A stretch of 64,000 nucleotides of DNA from Craspedostauros australis (taxonomy: Eukaryota; Bacillariophyta; Bacillariophyceae; Mastogloiales; Achnanthaceae), in NCBI GenBank assembly GCA_026770025.1, contig JAMXDE010000047.1, positions 372,001 to 436,000 on the forward strand. The letters are read 5' to 3'. Of this stretch, positions 8,501 through 18,650 are shown one piece after another; the stretch's first letter is position 1, and each line of letters starts with the position of its first letter. Below the pieces are notes generated by a model. The model saw nothing but the letters and a program-made list of their open reading frames with translations, was not told where the DNA came from and did not search any database. A program made the position numbers and the translations under genes.

Positions 8501-10288
8501 GAGATCAACGTTGGCCTGATCGGATTCCACCATGTATTCAACAACGTCCCTTTTGCGCTTGCCGCAAGCAAGGTGAATTGGCGTGTCACCGTTTTCGTCT
8601 TGGATGTTGACGTCAACGTCGGCTTGATCTGATTCGATGAGATGTTTGACAACGTCGATGTGACCGTATCGACAGGCGTAATGAAGTGGTGTGTATCCCT
8701 TGTTGTTTTGGGTATTGACATCAACAGGTTGTCTGTCGTTGCATTCGAACATGTATTGGATCAAGTCCTGGACCACATTCACCTGTCCGTGGCGACAGGC
8801 GACGTGCAACGGCGTGTTCCCGTCGTTGTTTGCGGCGTTGACGTCCACCTTCTCTTGATGATTCTTCAGCATGCGATAGATCACATGTCTCCTGCCACGA
8901 CGACAAGCGACATGCAACAGCGTATTTCCGTTGCTGTTGGGTGCCTTGCCGCCACCATCGCCGTTGCCTTGATCGAGCCCAAGCAAGAAGTCGGCAACGC
9001 CATCGTGCCCACGACGACTGGCACTGTGAAGCGGCGTATTATTGTTCTTGTTCCTTGCTTTGGTGTCAACGTTGAGGTGTTGCGAATTCGCCAAATACTT
9101 GGCGAGATCTTCATGTCCGGATACGCAGGCGACATGGAATGGTGTGTTTCCGAATCTGTTGCGGACCTCGAGGTTCACTTTGGCTATCTGTGACTTTGTC
9201 ATGTATTCCACCGCGTCTTTGTGCCCACGCCGGCAAGCGAGATGAAGCGGCGTGTCTAGATAGTAGTTTTGGATATTTGCATTGATCTTGGTTGGTTCTG
9301 ATTCGACCAGTCGCTTCAGCACACCCGTTTGCCCACGCCAACAAGCGTCATGCAAAGGCGTATTGCCTCTGTTGTTGGTGACGTTGACATCAACGTCAGT
9401 TCGTTGTCGCTTCCTTGCCAACAGGAGTTCGATGTTGCCTTCGTCCCCGTGCCTGCAACCCAGATGGAGGGGCGTATCTCCATCCGTGTTCTTGATGGAA
9501 AGATCCATCTTGTTGCCCACACTGTTGCATTGCAGCATGTATTGGATCACATCTGTGTGCCCCTTCTGGCAGGCGTAGTGAAACGCGGTGAATCCCTTGT
9601 TATTCTTGGCGTTGACATCAACCGAGATGTTGGTGGATTTGGCGAGGGCGCGCACCACGTCCAGAAGCCCCGATAGACAGGCAAGGTGGAGCGCGGTGTT
9701 TGTCCTATCTTTGCCAGCGAACGACTTGTGTCCTTCCTGGTTGACCAGGTAGGATGCGACCAAAGAACGGATCCACTCATCGTCGCGTTCTGCTGAAACG
9801 TGACCAAGCGGCGTCTTGCCAAGGTGGTCCTTGGTGTCGAAATCGGCATGGATATGGCTGTCGCTGCGATTGAGGTGCAGGAAGTACTCAACCACATCCG
9901 TGTGTCGCTTTCGACACGCGTAATGCAGCGGCGTCCAACCGTTGTTGTTCTGCAGATTGATGTCGATGCTGGTGGCTGCGTTGGTTGTGCTGTTGTTGTG
10001 GATGGAATGAATCAATGTATTGACCACGTCCCTGTAGCCCTTGCGGCAGGCCAGGTGGAGGGGTGTGTTGCCGTCGATATTTTGGATGTTGATGCATACA
10101 TTGCCTGCGTCCACCCCCAGCAAACGCCAGATGATGTCTCTGCGCCCAAATTCGCAAGCCACATGCAGTGGTGTGTTGCCCCTTTCGTCTTGAGCGCTGA
10201 TCTGCTCGATGGTATCATCGGCTGCGATGAGTTCCTGCACTTTGGATACGTTGCCGTGACGGCAAGCCTTGTGGAGCTCATAGTCCAT
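5591..10288 (-). CDS. Giant ankyrin-repeat protein, about 43 ANK repeats, 1565 aa
   Basis: The protein is ankyrin repeats nearly end to end. Reading by the consensus (N-x-G-N-T-P-L-H-x-A-C-x-x-G-H-x-x-V-V-x-x-L) I count about 43 units, starting with DYELHKACRHGNVSKVQELI and ending about ten residues before the stop. I chose the ATG at 10286-10288 because repeat 1 begins right after it; an upstream in-frame ATG-free extension to 10405 adds a non-repeat 39-residue leader and cannot be excluded. No transmembrane segment, kinase, SOCS, DHHC or other domain was seen. ANK arrays are protein-binding scaffolds, so a partner-binding role is inferred; the specific function is unknown. Most units keep TPLH and AC, arguing against decay. 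Repeats 29-34 and 40-41 contain longer inserted loops. No intron is needed across 4.7 kb. Confidence 0.88.
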   Translation of the reverse strand: MDYELHKACRHGNVSKVQELIAADDTIEQISAQDERGNTPLHVACEFGRRDIIWRLLGVDAGNVCINIQNIDGNTPLHLACRKGYRDVVNTLIHSIHNNSTTNAATSIDINLQNNNGWTPLHYACRKRHTDVVEYFLHLNRSDSHIHADFDTKDHLGKTPLGHVSAERDDEWIRSLVASYLVNQEGHKSFAGKDRTNTALHLACLSGLLDVVRALAKSTNISVDVNAKNNKGFTAFHYACQKGHTDVIQYMLQCNSVGNKMDLSIKNTDGDTPLHLGCRHGDEGNIELLLARKRQRTDVDVNVTNNRGNTPLHDACWRGQTGVLKRLVESEPTKINANIQNYYLDTPLHLACRRGHKDAVEYMTKSQIAKVNLEVRNRFGNTPFHVACVSGHEDLAKYLANSQHLNVDTKARNKNNNTPLHSASRRGHDGVADFLLGLDQGNGDGGGKAPNSNGNTLLHVACRRGRRHVIYRMLKNHQEKVDVNAANNDGNTPLHVACRHGQVNVVQDLIQYMFECNDRQPVDVNTQNNKGYTPLHYACRYGHIDVVKHLIESDQADVDVNIQDENGDTPIHLACGKRKRDVVEYMVESDQANVDLNIRNYQGYMPLETVCKNGDADLAEYLVTSDRAGIDFEQNKPLHVACRHGQTNIVYRFIPSKQIHIDINKQDETGCAPLHYACQYGQNDIVAFMVGFGEDVIKFNVRNTNGDSPLHLACRHGKLRVVECMIQSDLDGRINFSILNNSGCTPIHLACGNGRQAVLKCLMESDRNDVDPNLQDHDGDSPLHLACRFGQEGVVEYLVKSNRINLDATARNSDGDTALHVACQHQHAKAVQCFVQSRQANVHASVNVRNASNGNTPFHDACSSTQGNVVQCLVESENTNIDVNARNNKGETGLYRACWFGNIQVIQYLMGLGATVDMTISNDDGRTPLHIACQQGHMRVVKLLVESNPEAGNTLINSQSELGHTPLGLACQHRHKDVVEYLTGPLGDGINLQYENTPLHHACCRRQLETVQHLIESVGFNPGLTTEDGRTGLHCAARFGRHETVQYLIGINININAQDNDGNTPLYLACREYDPGFVDGHWEVFNILLQQPQIKVNLPNHHHQTPLIEACKQYTSESGYNVLVKGLVEAYADVNVADNDGNTPLHIIIKDGHFEMFKYLADREGIRMHVRNNAGQTLLHIACSKQTFSDDGDAQHHAIIQHLLTEEQLDVNQQDNEGNTPLHLMCAADCTHADGIRYLVDVWRARADTPNSAGQTPLHFASMKGHLEVVQYLSGQTNTGVNILNTAGQTPLHFACAGGRFEVVKHLVEEAQADINIQDQQGYTPLLLAYTYGRLSVIEYLIAQPNLQIDARYSNASTLIHAAAAGGHVDVVRGLLTLPNANVNLQDALGHTPLHFACAGGHDDVAGHLTEIAGVDVNVQNSEGNSPLHLTVQYYGDGQSGHWDILEILFEMEQTNPNLTNMRRETPLFIACTMSAAGNGAYESVIDELLERAHADVNIADVDGNTPLHVLCWYGCLKAVRDWLDTPDVEVDTSIRNRFGMRPQDDAAMQGHTELAEYLASLQQP

Positions 10289-10917
10289 GTTGGATCCAGT
10301 TTGTTGCTGTGAATGTGTGAGTGTGGAGGAGCGGCATTGTTGGTGTTGGTATTCGGTCCCGTGACTGCGAACCTTTGGGCAGACGAACAAAGGACGCACA
10401 AGCAAATGGGAGTAAGCAGGAGTCTACTCCTGCCGAGTGGGTCGACCACTCGTTTGAAACGGGCATTCTAACTTTTCATCTTCGATATCCAAACCAAGCA
10501 CATATTCGTAATCCTTATAATCTTCTTACAAATAATTAACCAATAGATTTTTGATTTATATCCTGTTTTAAGTTTTATGGATCGATCTATATGTTCATTC
10601 TAGTCGCGTGGATCCAACAGCACAAAACCCGTTGTTTTTCGCCGAAGGTTCTATGCTGTTCTCATGCATTTATCACTAGGTGATCAGTCACGGACTTGCT
10701 TCCGAAGGTGTCAGTCGTTTGGTACGCGTTAATTACACGTTAGCATGTGGCACCTGATTCCACATTCTGCTCGTCACAAAACACATGACACAAAACACAT
10801 CACACAAAACACATCATCGCCATAATTTTACAAATTTGCGCCACGCTTTGGCTCCATTCACAACTTTCCTCACCAATGCCCTGCACACTCGCCCTTTCGC
10901 TCCATGCCCGTTCTCGT
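10289..10917. other. Intergenic, AT-rich, no gene seen
   Basis: Region upstream of the ankyrin gene, becoming strongly AT-rich at 10480-10600. A short direct repeat (ACAAAACACATSACAC type) occurs at 10786-10815. I see no supported coding frame; promoter elements of the ankyrin gene would lie here. Confidence 0.6.
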
Positions 10918-10919
10918 CA

Positions 10920-10967
<48 letters not shown>

Positions 10968-11031
10968 CAGTAGCAGTAGCAGTAGCAGTAGCAGTAGCAG
11001 TAGCAGTAACAGTAGCAGTAGCAGTAGCAGC

Positions 11032-11113
<82 letters not shown>

Positions 11114-11115
11114 GC
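10918..11115 (+). repeat. Composite trinucleotide repeat (AGT)n(AGC/AGT)n(AGT)n(TGT)n
   Basis: Nearly 200 bp of perfect triplet periodicity in four blocks: AGT units, alternating AGC-AGT units with one AAC interruption, AGT units again, then a block of TGT units. All six frames are open, giving spurious poly-Ser, poly-Val, poly-Leu, poly-Tyr and poly-Gln frames. The hexamer block AGCAGT nested inside AGT blocks suggests unit conversion during expansion. Confidence 0.97.
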
Positions 11116-11225
11116 AAGCTGGTTTGCCTTTCATCGGATGCTCTCCTTCCTCACTTCGTCTCAGACCAGTGCAGTTCATCACCGACAACCAGCCAACGAC
11201 TACTCTCTCCAGCACCAATTCAACC

Positions 11226-11738
11226 ATGCTCCCCTCTACGACTGCCAAGGCCCTCTCCAAGGATGGCAACCCCTCCCCCAGTAAGAAACCACATGCTCAC
11301 CCTGTGTCTGCTCCTCCTGTCGATTCGAAGGGATTCCTGTTGCCGACTGCAGAGCAACTGTTGCCTGACAAGCTGTCCGCTGCGTTGAGGAAGCCAACCA
11401 CCATCACGCAAGTGATCGATGTGAAGCCAATGCATGCAGCGGATGGCAGCCTCGTCCCGAACAGTACGCATGCGCATGCTTGCGAGCTGCACGTGTTCGT
11501 ACACATCCTCGATGACAACGGAGGTGTCTATGACAACTCCAACATCAGGGTGCGCTCGGAAGGACGAGGTGTCGGGGATGGCACATTGGTGAGCGTTATC
11601 GTGAACGCGCCACCCCCTGCTGTGCCTGATGTTGCACCACCTGTCGAGCCTGCCCCGCCAGCGAGGCTCCCTCGCTGCTGCAATGCTGTTGTTGCTGGTG
11701 GATACGCAGACACCTCCAACAACAGCGACACCACCTAG
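11226..11738 (+). pseudogene. Unrecognised ORF at head of a decayed mobile-element-like cluster
   Basis: Open for about 170 codons from an ATG at 11226 to TAG at 11736, with a Pro/Ala-rich C-terminus (APPVEPAPPARLPR). No domain recognised. It sits directly after the trinucleotide tract and before another open segment in a different frame (11852). Between the two, all three forward frames contain stops or require shifts, which fits decay of a once longer coding region. It could also be a small lineage-specific gene; I rate that less likely because the next segments clearly carry lesions. Confidence 0.35.
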
Positions 11739-11851
11739 GAGGACAACAACAGGGGGAAACGAACGCGCGCCAGCAGGAACAGGAGAGGAGGTCAGTTCGG
11801 GTATGACCCGGAAGAGGGGGAAATTGGAGGCGCCCTGCTGTGATTCGTGTG

Positions 11852-12862
11852 ATGGAGGAACTCACGGATCACTTCGATGTGAACGTGTTCAATTCCATGC
11901 CTCCCACAGGATTCGTGCTAGGTGGCAATTGCGACAGGCGCACATGGTGGAATGTAACACGTGTGTGGGTCACTGTGGCAACTGCGCTCTGGGGTGTCTT
12001 GCTCCCTCAGGAGGCTCTGCCAACTCGCCAGATGCAACAGGTGGTGGCGTTTGTCCATGCTCGTGTGGACCTCCTGCCTCCTACACTTGGTGCGAACCTG
12101 TACACCCTATGTGTGAGGGGAGAAAAGACACTTGCTAACGCTGCCAGAGCTGTACTCGCTGCATCTATGTCATTCACTAACAGCTCCGCAATCCTGTCTC
12201 GTCATGTAGAGAATCTTCCGGAGGAACAACGCAATTGCATCGAGCCCACGCGTGCCACTATTACTAGGAGTCAGCTAACAACATTGTGGTGTGGGTTTGA
12301 TATGTTTAGCCGTTGCGAAACCATCCCAGTGCCAGTTCTTCAGTATCGTGTGCATACTTGCGACCTGTCTGGCGTAGTGTCCTTCCTCATGACAACAACA
12401 ACATACAAACCAGGGTTGAGTCACATGGTACAGTATGGTGGAGTTGAATTCGAGAATGTCCTGGTGTTCGATCGTGGTAGCACCACCATCAAACAACTAT
12501 TGGACATGTACTCATCTACAACTAACAACCCAGTGGGAAGGCCTGCGTTTACCCTCATGACTAACCTGCTCACACAAAAAAGCAAGATCAAGACAGGGCT
12601 TTCTTCCTTTGAGAGTTACTTCTGGATGGCCACAGAGAAACTCAAACAGGCAATTTCGCGCCTAGTAGACCTGTTGGGGGCTAAGTATGATGCGGACGGG
12701 GAGGAAAAAACGATGCCAATGACGAGGGCGACAACAACAACGAGCCGGATGACGTCATTACGCAGCATGTGCGCACTGCCGATTCTCTGTTGCATGCACT
12801 CGAACTGCTTGTCGTGTTTGTCAAATGGGAATTCACCGCATCGCACATGTCGAAATGTGTGA
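11852..12862 (+). pseudogene. Unrecognised 336-aa open segment in the same cluster
   Basis: Open from ATG 11852 to a stop at 12860. The first part (residues 1-130) looks protein-like: it is rich in Trp/Leu helices (RTWWNVTRVWVTVATALWG) and a Leu/Pro segment (HARVDLLPPTLGANLYTLCV). The last 40 residues become low complexity and lie just before a homopolymer of 19 C (12922-12940). No family was recognised. Its position upstream of the broken transposase-like frame suggests it was the N-terminal part, or a partner ORF, of the same element. Confidence 0.35.
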
Positions 12863-12921
12863 CATCAGTAATTCCCGATTGTACGGGACTAAACCAGAAT
12901 AGAGTACAGAAACAACAAATT

Positions 12922-12940
12922 CCCCCCCCCCCCCCCCCCC
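12922..12940 (+). repeat. Homopolymer of 19 C
   Basis: Uninterrupted run of 19 cytosines preceded by AAATT. Such runs are prone to length error in sequencing, so frame assignments across this point are unreliable. Confidence 0.9.
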
Positions 12941-13052
12941 ACCGTCAACGTGGCAAGCGCATGATCGATCACTCCTGAGCGTTACAGGAGCACGTTACTT
13001 TTGGGACTACGGGGAATTTCGACAGCACATGCAGCTTTGATGTGACGACCCC

Positions 13053-14924
13053 ATGCATTCGGCCGCGTTCGCACTCACCACCAAAAAGGACAAGAAGAAG
13101 GGAACAGTCACATCAACCAACCAACGCAAACCACGCACCAACAAGCACAAGAGCAAGAAGAACATCACCATCACAAATGACATTTCTCCCACCACCTCAA
13201 ACAAACAACCACGTAAAGTATGCAACCAATGTGGTGCAGCAATGCGATTTGTGGATGATCGTTTTGTCCCTTTTGTCACCGTGCTGAAGGACAACGAACT
13301 CACAGAACACAAGGACGAGTTGCAGTCAATGCTTGTGGCAGCACCGGGATTCGCTGATGAAATTGTTAACTACATGGCTCACAAAGTGCGTGCCAAAGGT
13401 TCAATTCAGACAAATCGCCTTTCATCAATCCGATATCAACGACAAGCCTGAAAGAGCCTATGTGGTGCTCGACCATAAGCAATAAATTCTACCGACAGGC
13501 CAAGGTGAAGCCCAACAAGAATATTGGGGGAAGAAGGGAATGTCACTGCTTGGGGCGATGGTCATCACGTGTCACAATGATATTTTTGCTTATCAGTTCA
13601 TTGACATTGTGGTCAGTGGAAGACCCACACAAGACACTCTTCAAGTTGGTGGACTAGTTGACATTGTGCAAAAAAGGTCAAAGACATTCTCCCATCCGTG
13701 ACTGAAATCATCCTACAGAGCAATAACGCATGTTGCTTTGCCAGTCACGAGTATATCCCACTGATCACATCGGTACTCAACAAGAACCTCAGGCAACGAA
13801 ACGCGGCCAAAATCATCGCGTGGATTTACACGGAGGCCCAAACCGGTAAGAGCATGCTGGACACCCACTTCGCGTTCATCACCCGTGTACTGCGAAAATA
13901 CGTGCAAAGTGGACGTGACATCAAGACCGCCTGCCAACTGTACGAAGCACTGAAAGCCGGTAGCATCGCGGGGACAACAACGGTACTGGTCAATGCACGA
14001 AACCTTGAAGGCCACATCACGACATTGCCAGGCGCACCAAAAAGACAATTCCGCACGTCTGGACAACAGGTACGTCAGACTCACAAGGTGAAGTATGATG
14101 ATGCCCAGGCATGGCTGGTGGCTGCATCTGGCATCACGGAAGACGGCGTGGTGAAGACCACCGAATGGGATGGCTGGATTGTCAATGAGGTGGGTGTCAT
14201 CGATTGTAGAACGTTCACGTCCGATAATCCAGCAATTACGTCCGAATCATTCAGGAAGACGGACAAGACGAAAAAACTCGGTCGCACAGCAGCAGAGAGC
14301 AAGGGGCTGGTGTTCGGCAAAGCCCTCGAAGACGGACATGAACACCTTCCGTGTGATCACACCACAGCGCTACAAGACCAGACCGCGGAAACACAACACC
14401 CACCACTCGCTGTGCCAGGCTGGGCTAGCAAAACCACACGCAAACCAGCGAAACTACCAGACTACATCGCGGCGAAATTGAAAGACATCAGCGAAGCGTC
14501 CGCAAAGGACCCAAAAAAAAACAGACCGTCCGAGCACGAAGCACACAAGCAGTTGATGGACGACAACAGGACCAAAACTGACTGGTACGTACAACTGCAC
14601 GCAAATCCCATGCGGGTGAAAGCATCGCTGCCGGAAGCGTACAACGCCAAACAACGCAAACAAAAGAAGGAGGCTGCCCTCATCAAGATGGAAACTACCA
14701 CAACACTGACCACCACCACCAACACAACAAGCAAAGCAACAGCACCTGCACCTGCAATCGTGGCGACCCACAATGCGCCAGCTGCAACAGAGGAGGAACG
14801 AAGAGAAGAAGAGTTGCAGAGAGAGGAAGAGGAATGGGAGAATCAGAGGTGGTGTGATGCTCACACAGTGAAGGTGAATGCAGAAAGTGAGGCTGTGTTG
14901 GATGATGGGATGGAAATTTTGTGA
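13053..14924 (+). pseudogene. Broken transposase-like gene with zinc motif and DDE-like core
   Basis: Three open pieces read as one protein across two frameshifts and one stop. Piece 1 (13053-13430) has a Lys-rich N-terminus and a CNQCG motif; piece 2 carries AYVVLDHKQ then a TAA stop (about 13477) then YWGKKGMSLLGAMVIT; piece 3 (13677-14924) has EIILQSNNACCFASHEYIPL and TEAQTGKSMLDTHFAFITR. The layout resembles a DDE-type integrase/transposase fold: a first Asp in VVLDHKQ, a second position in QSNNA where related elements, as I recall them, have QSDNA, and a downstream GKS..D.HFA helix. The frame breaks lie near 13430 and in the A-run at 13671-13675. The final 150 residues are Thr/Glu-rich. 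Assignment to a named superfamily is not possible by eye. Confidence 0.5.
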
Positions 14925-17167
14925 TGGGTGTGCATCGCTGCGATAACACGAGTTGTGGAGTTTTGTGGGTGGCAGACCATGCTACTAAAACGAGTCTAGA
15001 GTCCATCCAAAAACACATCCAATATCTGCATATCCTGCTATATCTCAACAACACATCGCTTAAAATTGAATATAAACATCGCATTCAGACGCATGACTAT
15101 CGTTTAATCATAATATCGAAGTTAAATGAGTATAGAAAATATGTTGGCAGTCATGTTGGTTTGCTGTGTTTTGTGTGGTGGATTCGAGAAAAAAATTGTT
15201 GATGCCACAATGTTGCCCTCCAATGAGCACACATGATCATCATGATCATCCTTGTATTTCAGCAAACTGTGCATACCATTCGCTCTGCATACCTCCCAGC
15301 TATCCGCTCCATGAAGCATGGCCACAGACATTTGCTCTGCATGCAGCAATGCAGCCACACACTGAAACAGAGCGTTTTCGAAAAATCAGTTTCGATGTGG
15401 ATGCAGTTCAGATATGGATCCATATCTCATCCATACAATCCTTTCAGCCCCTCCAAGCGCTCCTCGTGCATTCCCACACTCCATGGCGACACGCGGATGC
15501 ATCCAGAATGGGCTGGGAGTGCATGGCCAATGTGATACACCTCCATATGATGATGTGGTGGTGCATTTATTGCTCCCACCAAACATGACCATTCCGCAGA
15601 TATGGTCAGCTGCAGCCTCTTCCAGACAACTTGAGCAGAGCATACTTCACGACGTGCATCTTCAATTGATGTCGCACGCATCTTGTATGGGTGGCTTGGC
15701 GATTGAGGGGCGTTGTCCCATCGCTCCTTGCAGCCAAAGCCATGTGACCAGTGCCACGCAAGCCCCAACCAAAACTCCTGAAAACCACCTTTCTCTCCAC
15801 GCGGACACCTTCCCAGTGCTCCGCGAGCCTCGAACTTCGAGGGGGCCTTCTTCTTGCCCTTCCTGAGGCGTCTTGCCCATCCGTAGGCGCTGATATGACC
15901 TGTGTGTGCCATACACAGGCCAAAACCAACCAGCCGATTTGGAGCCAATTTGTGATCGTATTTCTGAGGCCTACGACGGCCCCAAATCAACCCCTCTTCC
16001 TGTTCGTCCACCCACCAAAGGTTACGTGGCGGTGACGGCGACGTTCTTGGATCTCGAATTGGCCGGCTGGTTGTTGCGGTGTCAAGCATACCGTTGGACG
16101 GCCATTGTGGATGCTTTTTGGGTGTGGCTTCATTTTCATGTTGGTGTGTCGAGTTTGCCACTCTCGACCAGCCTCACATGTTGGGGGATGTGGAGATTTA
16201 CCTCCAATTGTACCGACTGTCCAAAAAGACCACGACACAAAACACTCGAGGAGTACCAACCCCACTCAACCACTTCGCCACAACGAAGCAGACCTGATGA
16301 TGTTGCGCATCGTGATATCATTGGTGTTTGATGACGAAGTATCCAATTTCGTGACGTCGATGACGGATTGGACAAGCACATGGTGTAAGTAACATAAACA
16401 CGCATTCGCCGCTACCCCCAACATTCTACAACTAGTGCTATCGTGGATGGACTGTTGGATGGCCTCATCCGAACACCTGAAAAAGAGACTAAACAATTCA
16501 AAATCGGAACAAAGTTGCTGAAACAAAGAACAGCAAAGGGTTAAATTGGATCGATGTAGTCGGAAGCAAGAGGCCGAAACACGAAAGAGATCGAAAATTG
16601 CGCATATCCATCGGTCCATAAAACTTAAAATAGGATCTAATTCAAAAATGTAATGGTTAATTATTTGTATTAGACCTACAAGGATTACGAATATGTGGTT
16701 GGTTAGTATGTAGGAGAGAAAATTACTGGAGGTCCGTTTCGAACGAGTGGTCGGCTCACTCGGGGGGCTCATAATGTCATACTATTTCAAATTATTAGTC
16801 ATATATTCTAGAATAGAATGTTACGTATGCCAGTCTAGGACAACAATACAACTCACAAGAGAAGAATGCGAGCGTATCGTAAGTCGGTACGGTACATCCA
16901 CATTTGTGTCCAATCTGCTGGGTTGCCGATGAAGTTCGTCGATGTTCGTGTGACGCGGGAACGCAGAGCATCAAAACTGATGGCAACAACGGCAACAACA
17001 GAAGCAGAAGTTGATGCCACCAACACAACACATGCACAAACGAAGCAAGACCAAGATCCAAAACAATCGACCAAGAAAGGCATCGCGCCATCAAAACGCG
17101 CGCTCTCCACGATATTCGGCCATTGTCGAACGACTCTCCAGAGCAATCTATTCTACTCTATTGTACC
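14925..17167. other. Mostly gene-free region, AT-rich, with a possible decayed coding stretch
   Basis: Contains AT-rich sequence (15060-15130, 16600-16820) and short frames. On the plus strand, 15500-15866 and 15906-16331 are open in two different frames and look mildly protein-like (TATFLDLELAGWLLRCQAYR), which may be another relic of the upstream element. I cannot assign it. The last 300 bp should hold the promoter and 5' UTR of the acetyltransferase gene. Confidence 0.45.
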
Positions 17168-18445
17168 ATGATGATGGCTTGCCCTGCTCAGCTGTTGCGG
17201 ATACTATCATTGACTGCGACAGTCGCAATCGCGGAATCCCTCGTGACAACGCTACAATCAAACCAAGATTTATCGCATCATGCCCAGTCGCACGCACACT
17301 CCTTTTCGCTGACGGCGTCAGATCCATTTGGTCACCACCAACACAGAAAGCGCCGGCGATGGCCGCTGTCGTTGCCTTCAGCGGCATCTGACGACTTGCA
17401 GATGGACCCATCGGATGACCCTGGTTCTGCGCAGCACCACTTCTTTCAGGATCGAGAGCCGTACCAGTCTTCCCTCTTCGCAACCCATTCAGCCGCAGCA
17501 TCATCCGGCACTGACACTGACACTGACAATGACACTGGCAATGATAAAGACAACTCAGCATGGAACGACTTCCTCCAACAGCTCTATGACAAGGAACAGG
17601 CGACGGGCACTGCCCAGGACCCCGTGTGGGAACAGCTGAAGCTGGAAGCGCTGGACGCCTTGAGCCACGAACCAGAGGCCGGGCCCCAGATCTACCAGAA
17701 CGTCCTCTCGCAACCATCGCTGCTGGATGCCATCATCGCCGTCGTCAGCAACGCCATAGAGACGGAGCTCATCCCGGCCACGGCCGTGCGCGACCTCTGC
17801 TTCAATCTACTCACGAAGGAAGACGAGCACATGATCCGCTGGGATCTGCAGGCGGCCGCCATGAGATCGCCCAGCGTCGGCAACCTCGTCACGGCCATGC
17901 TCTTCCACGGCGGTCTCCACGCCCTCGTGTGCTACCGCGTCGGACACCGCCTCTGGCAGCTCAACAGAACGGGTCTGGCCTACTACCTCCAGTCCACGGT
18001 CAGCAGACACTACTCCGCCGACATCCACCCGGCCGCCAAGCTGGGATGCGCCATCTACCTCTGCAGCTCCGCCGGCGTCGTCATCGGCGAGACGGCCGTC
18101 TGCGGCGACGACGTCAGCATCCTGCAGGGCGTCACGCTGGGCGGCACGGGCAAGGAGCGCGGCGATCGACATCCCAAGGTCCACAACGGCGTCGTGTTGC
18201 AGGACGGGGCCACCGTGCTGGGCAACATACCCGTCGGGGACGGCGCCGTCGTCATGGCCAAGTCCATCGTCACCAAGCCGGTGCCGCCCTTGGCGCAGGT
18301 CAACGGCGTGCCGGCCAAGATCGTGTCCTACCGCACCCTGGATGCGTCCGCCTTCACGGATGATCTCGAGCATCATCTCGTGCGCAAGTACCTGCCAGAT
18401 TGGAAGGCGCTGTCGTCAGATGCGGCGGCCGTCACTGCGAAGTAG
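17168..18445 (+). CDS. Serine O-acetyltransferase-like (CysE family), catalytic pair replaced, 425 aa
   Basis: Serine acetyltransferase makes O-acetylserine from serine and acetyl-CoA for cysteine synthesis. The N-terminus (MMMACPAQLLRILSLTATVAIAES) is a hydrophobic leader, so secretory-route or plastid targeting is possible. Residues about 145-260 match the helical SAT domain (LRDLCFNLLTKEDEHMIRWD-like), followed by the left-handed beta-helix with SADIHPAAKLG, VVIGETAV, SILQGVTLGGTGKERGDRHP and a VPPLAQVNGVPAKIV tail. The segment that is normally G-[IV]-x-L-D-H-[AG]-T-G reads AIYLCSSAGVV, so the Asp-His pair used for catalysis in CysE is Cys-Ser here; the later DRHP histidine is kept. I start at the first ATG (17168). 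It could be a regulatory or altered-specificity paralogue. The 3' end converges on the FBPase gene 205 bp away. Confidence 0.87.
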   Translation: MMMACPAQLLRILSLTATVAIAESLVTTLQSNQDLSHHAQSHAHSFSLTASDPFGHHQHRKRRRWPLSLPSAASDDLQMDPSDDPGSAQHHFFQDREPYQSSLFATHSAAASSGTDTDTDNDTGNDKDNSAWNDFLQQLYDKEQATGTAQDPVWEQLKLEALDALSHEPEAGPQIYQNVLSQPSLLDAIIAVVSNAIETELIPATAVRDLCFNLLTKEDEHMIRWDLQAAAMRSPSVGNLVTAMLFHGGLHALVCYRVGHRLWQLNRTGLAYYLQSTVSRHYSADIHPAAKLGCAIYLCSSAGVVIGETAVCGDDVSILQGVTLGGTGKERGDRHPKVHNGVVLQDGATVLGNIPVGDGAVVMAKSIVTKPVPPLAQVNGVPAKIVSYRTLDASAFTDDLEHHLVRKYLPDWKALSSDAAAVTAK

Positions 18446-18650
18446 ACGTGCGTGCGTGCGATGCTCTCAACCGTAGATACATGTGGTAGTACGTTTCATC
18501 ATCAACGACGACTTCGCACAACTATCACAAAGTGAAATGCTCCTACTTGTGTGCTTTACTGCCTTTTGTGCTGCGCAACGGATGCAATGTTCCAAATCAC
18601 AATCATGCTTCTTTGCCTATAGTATATCAATGCCTGCTTCCATGCATTCG

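Noticed and set aside
5762-9676. Long plus-strand open frames (up to 501 codons) opposite the ankyrin gene
   Set aside because: They are antisense shadows of the repeat consensus: each repeats the complement of the same TPLH-AC codons with a fixed period and has no independent domain.
10814-11388. Poly-Ser, poly-Leu, poly-Tyr and poly-Val open frames
   Set aside because: Created entirely by the trinucleotide repeat; open in all six frames.
17626-18376. 245-codon Arg/Gly-rich plus frame and 189-codon minus frame over the acetyltransferase
   Set aside because: Out-of-frame readings of a GC-rich third-position-biased gene.
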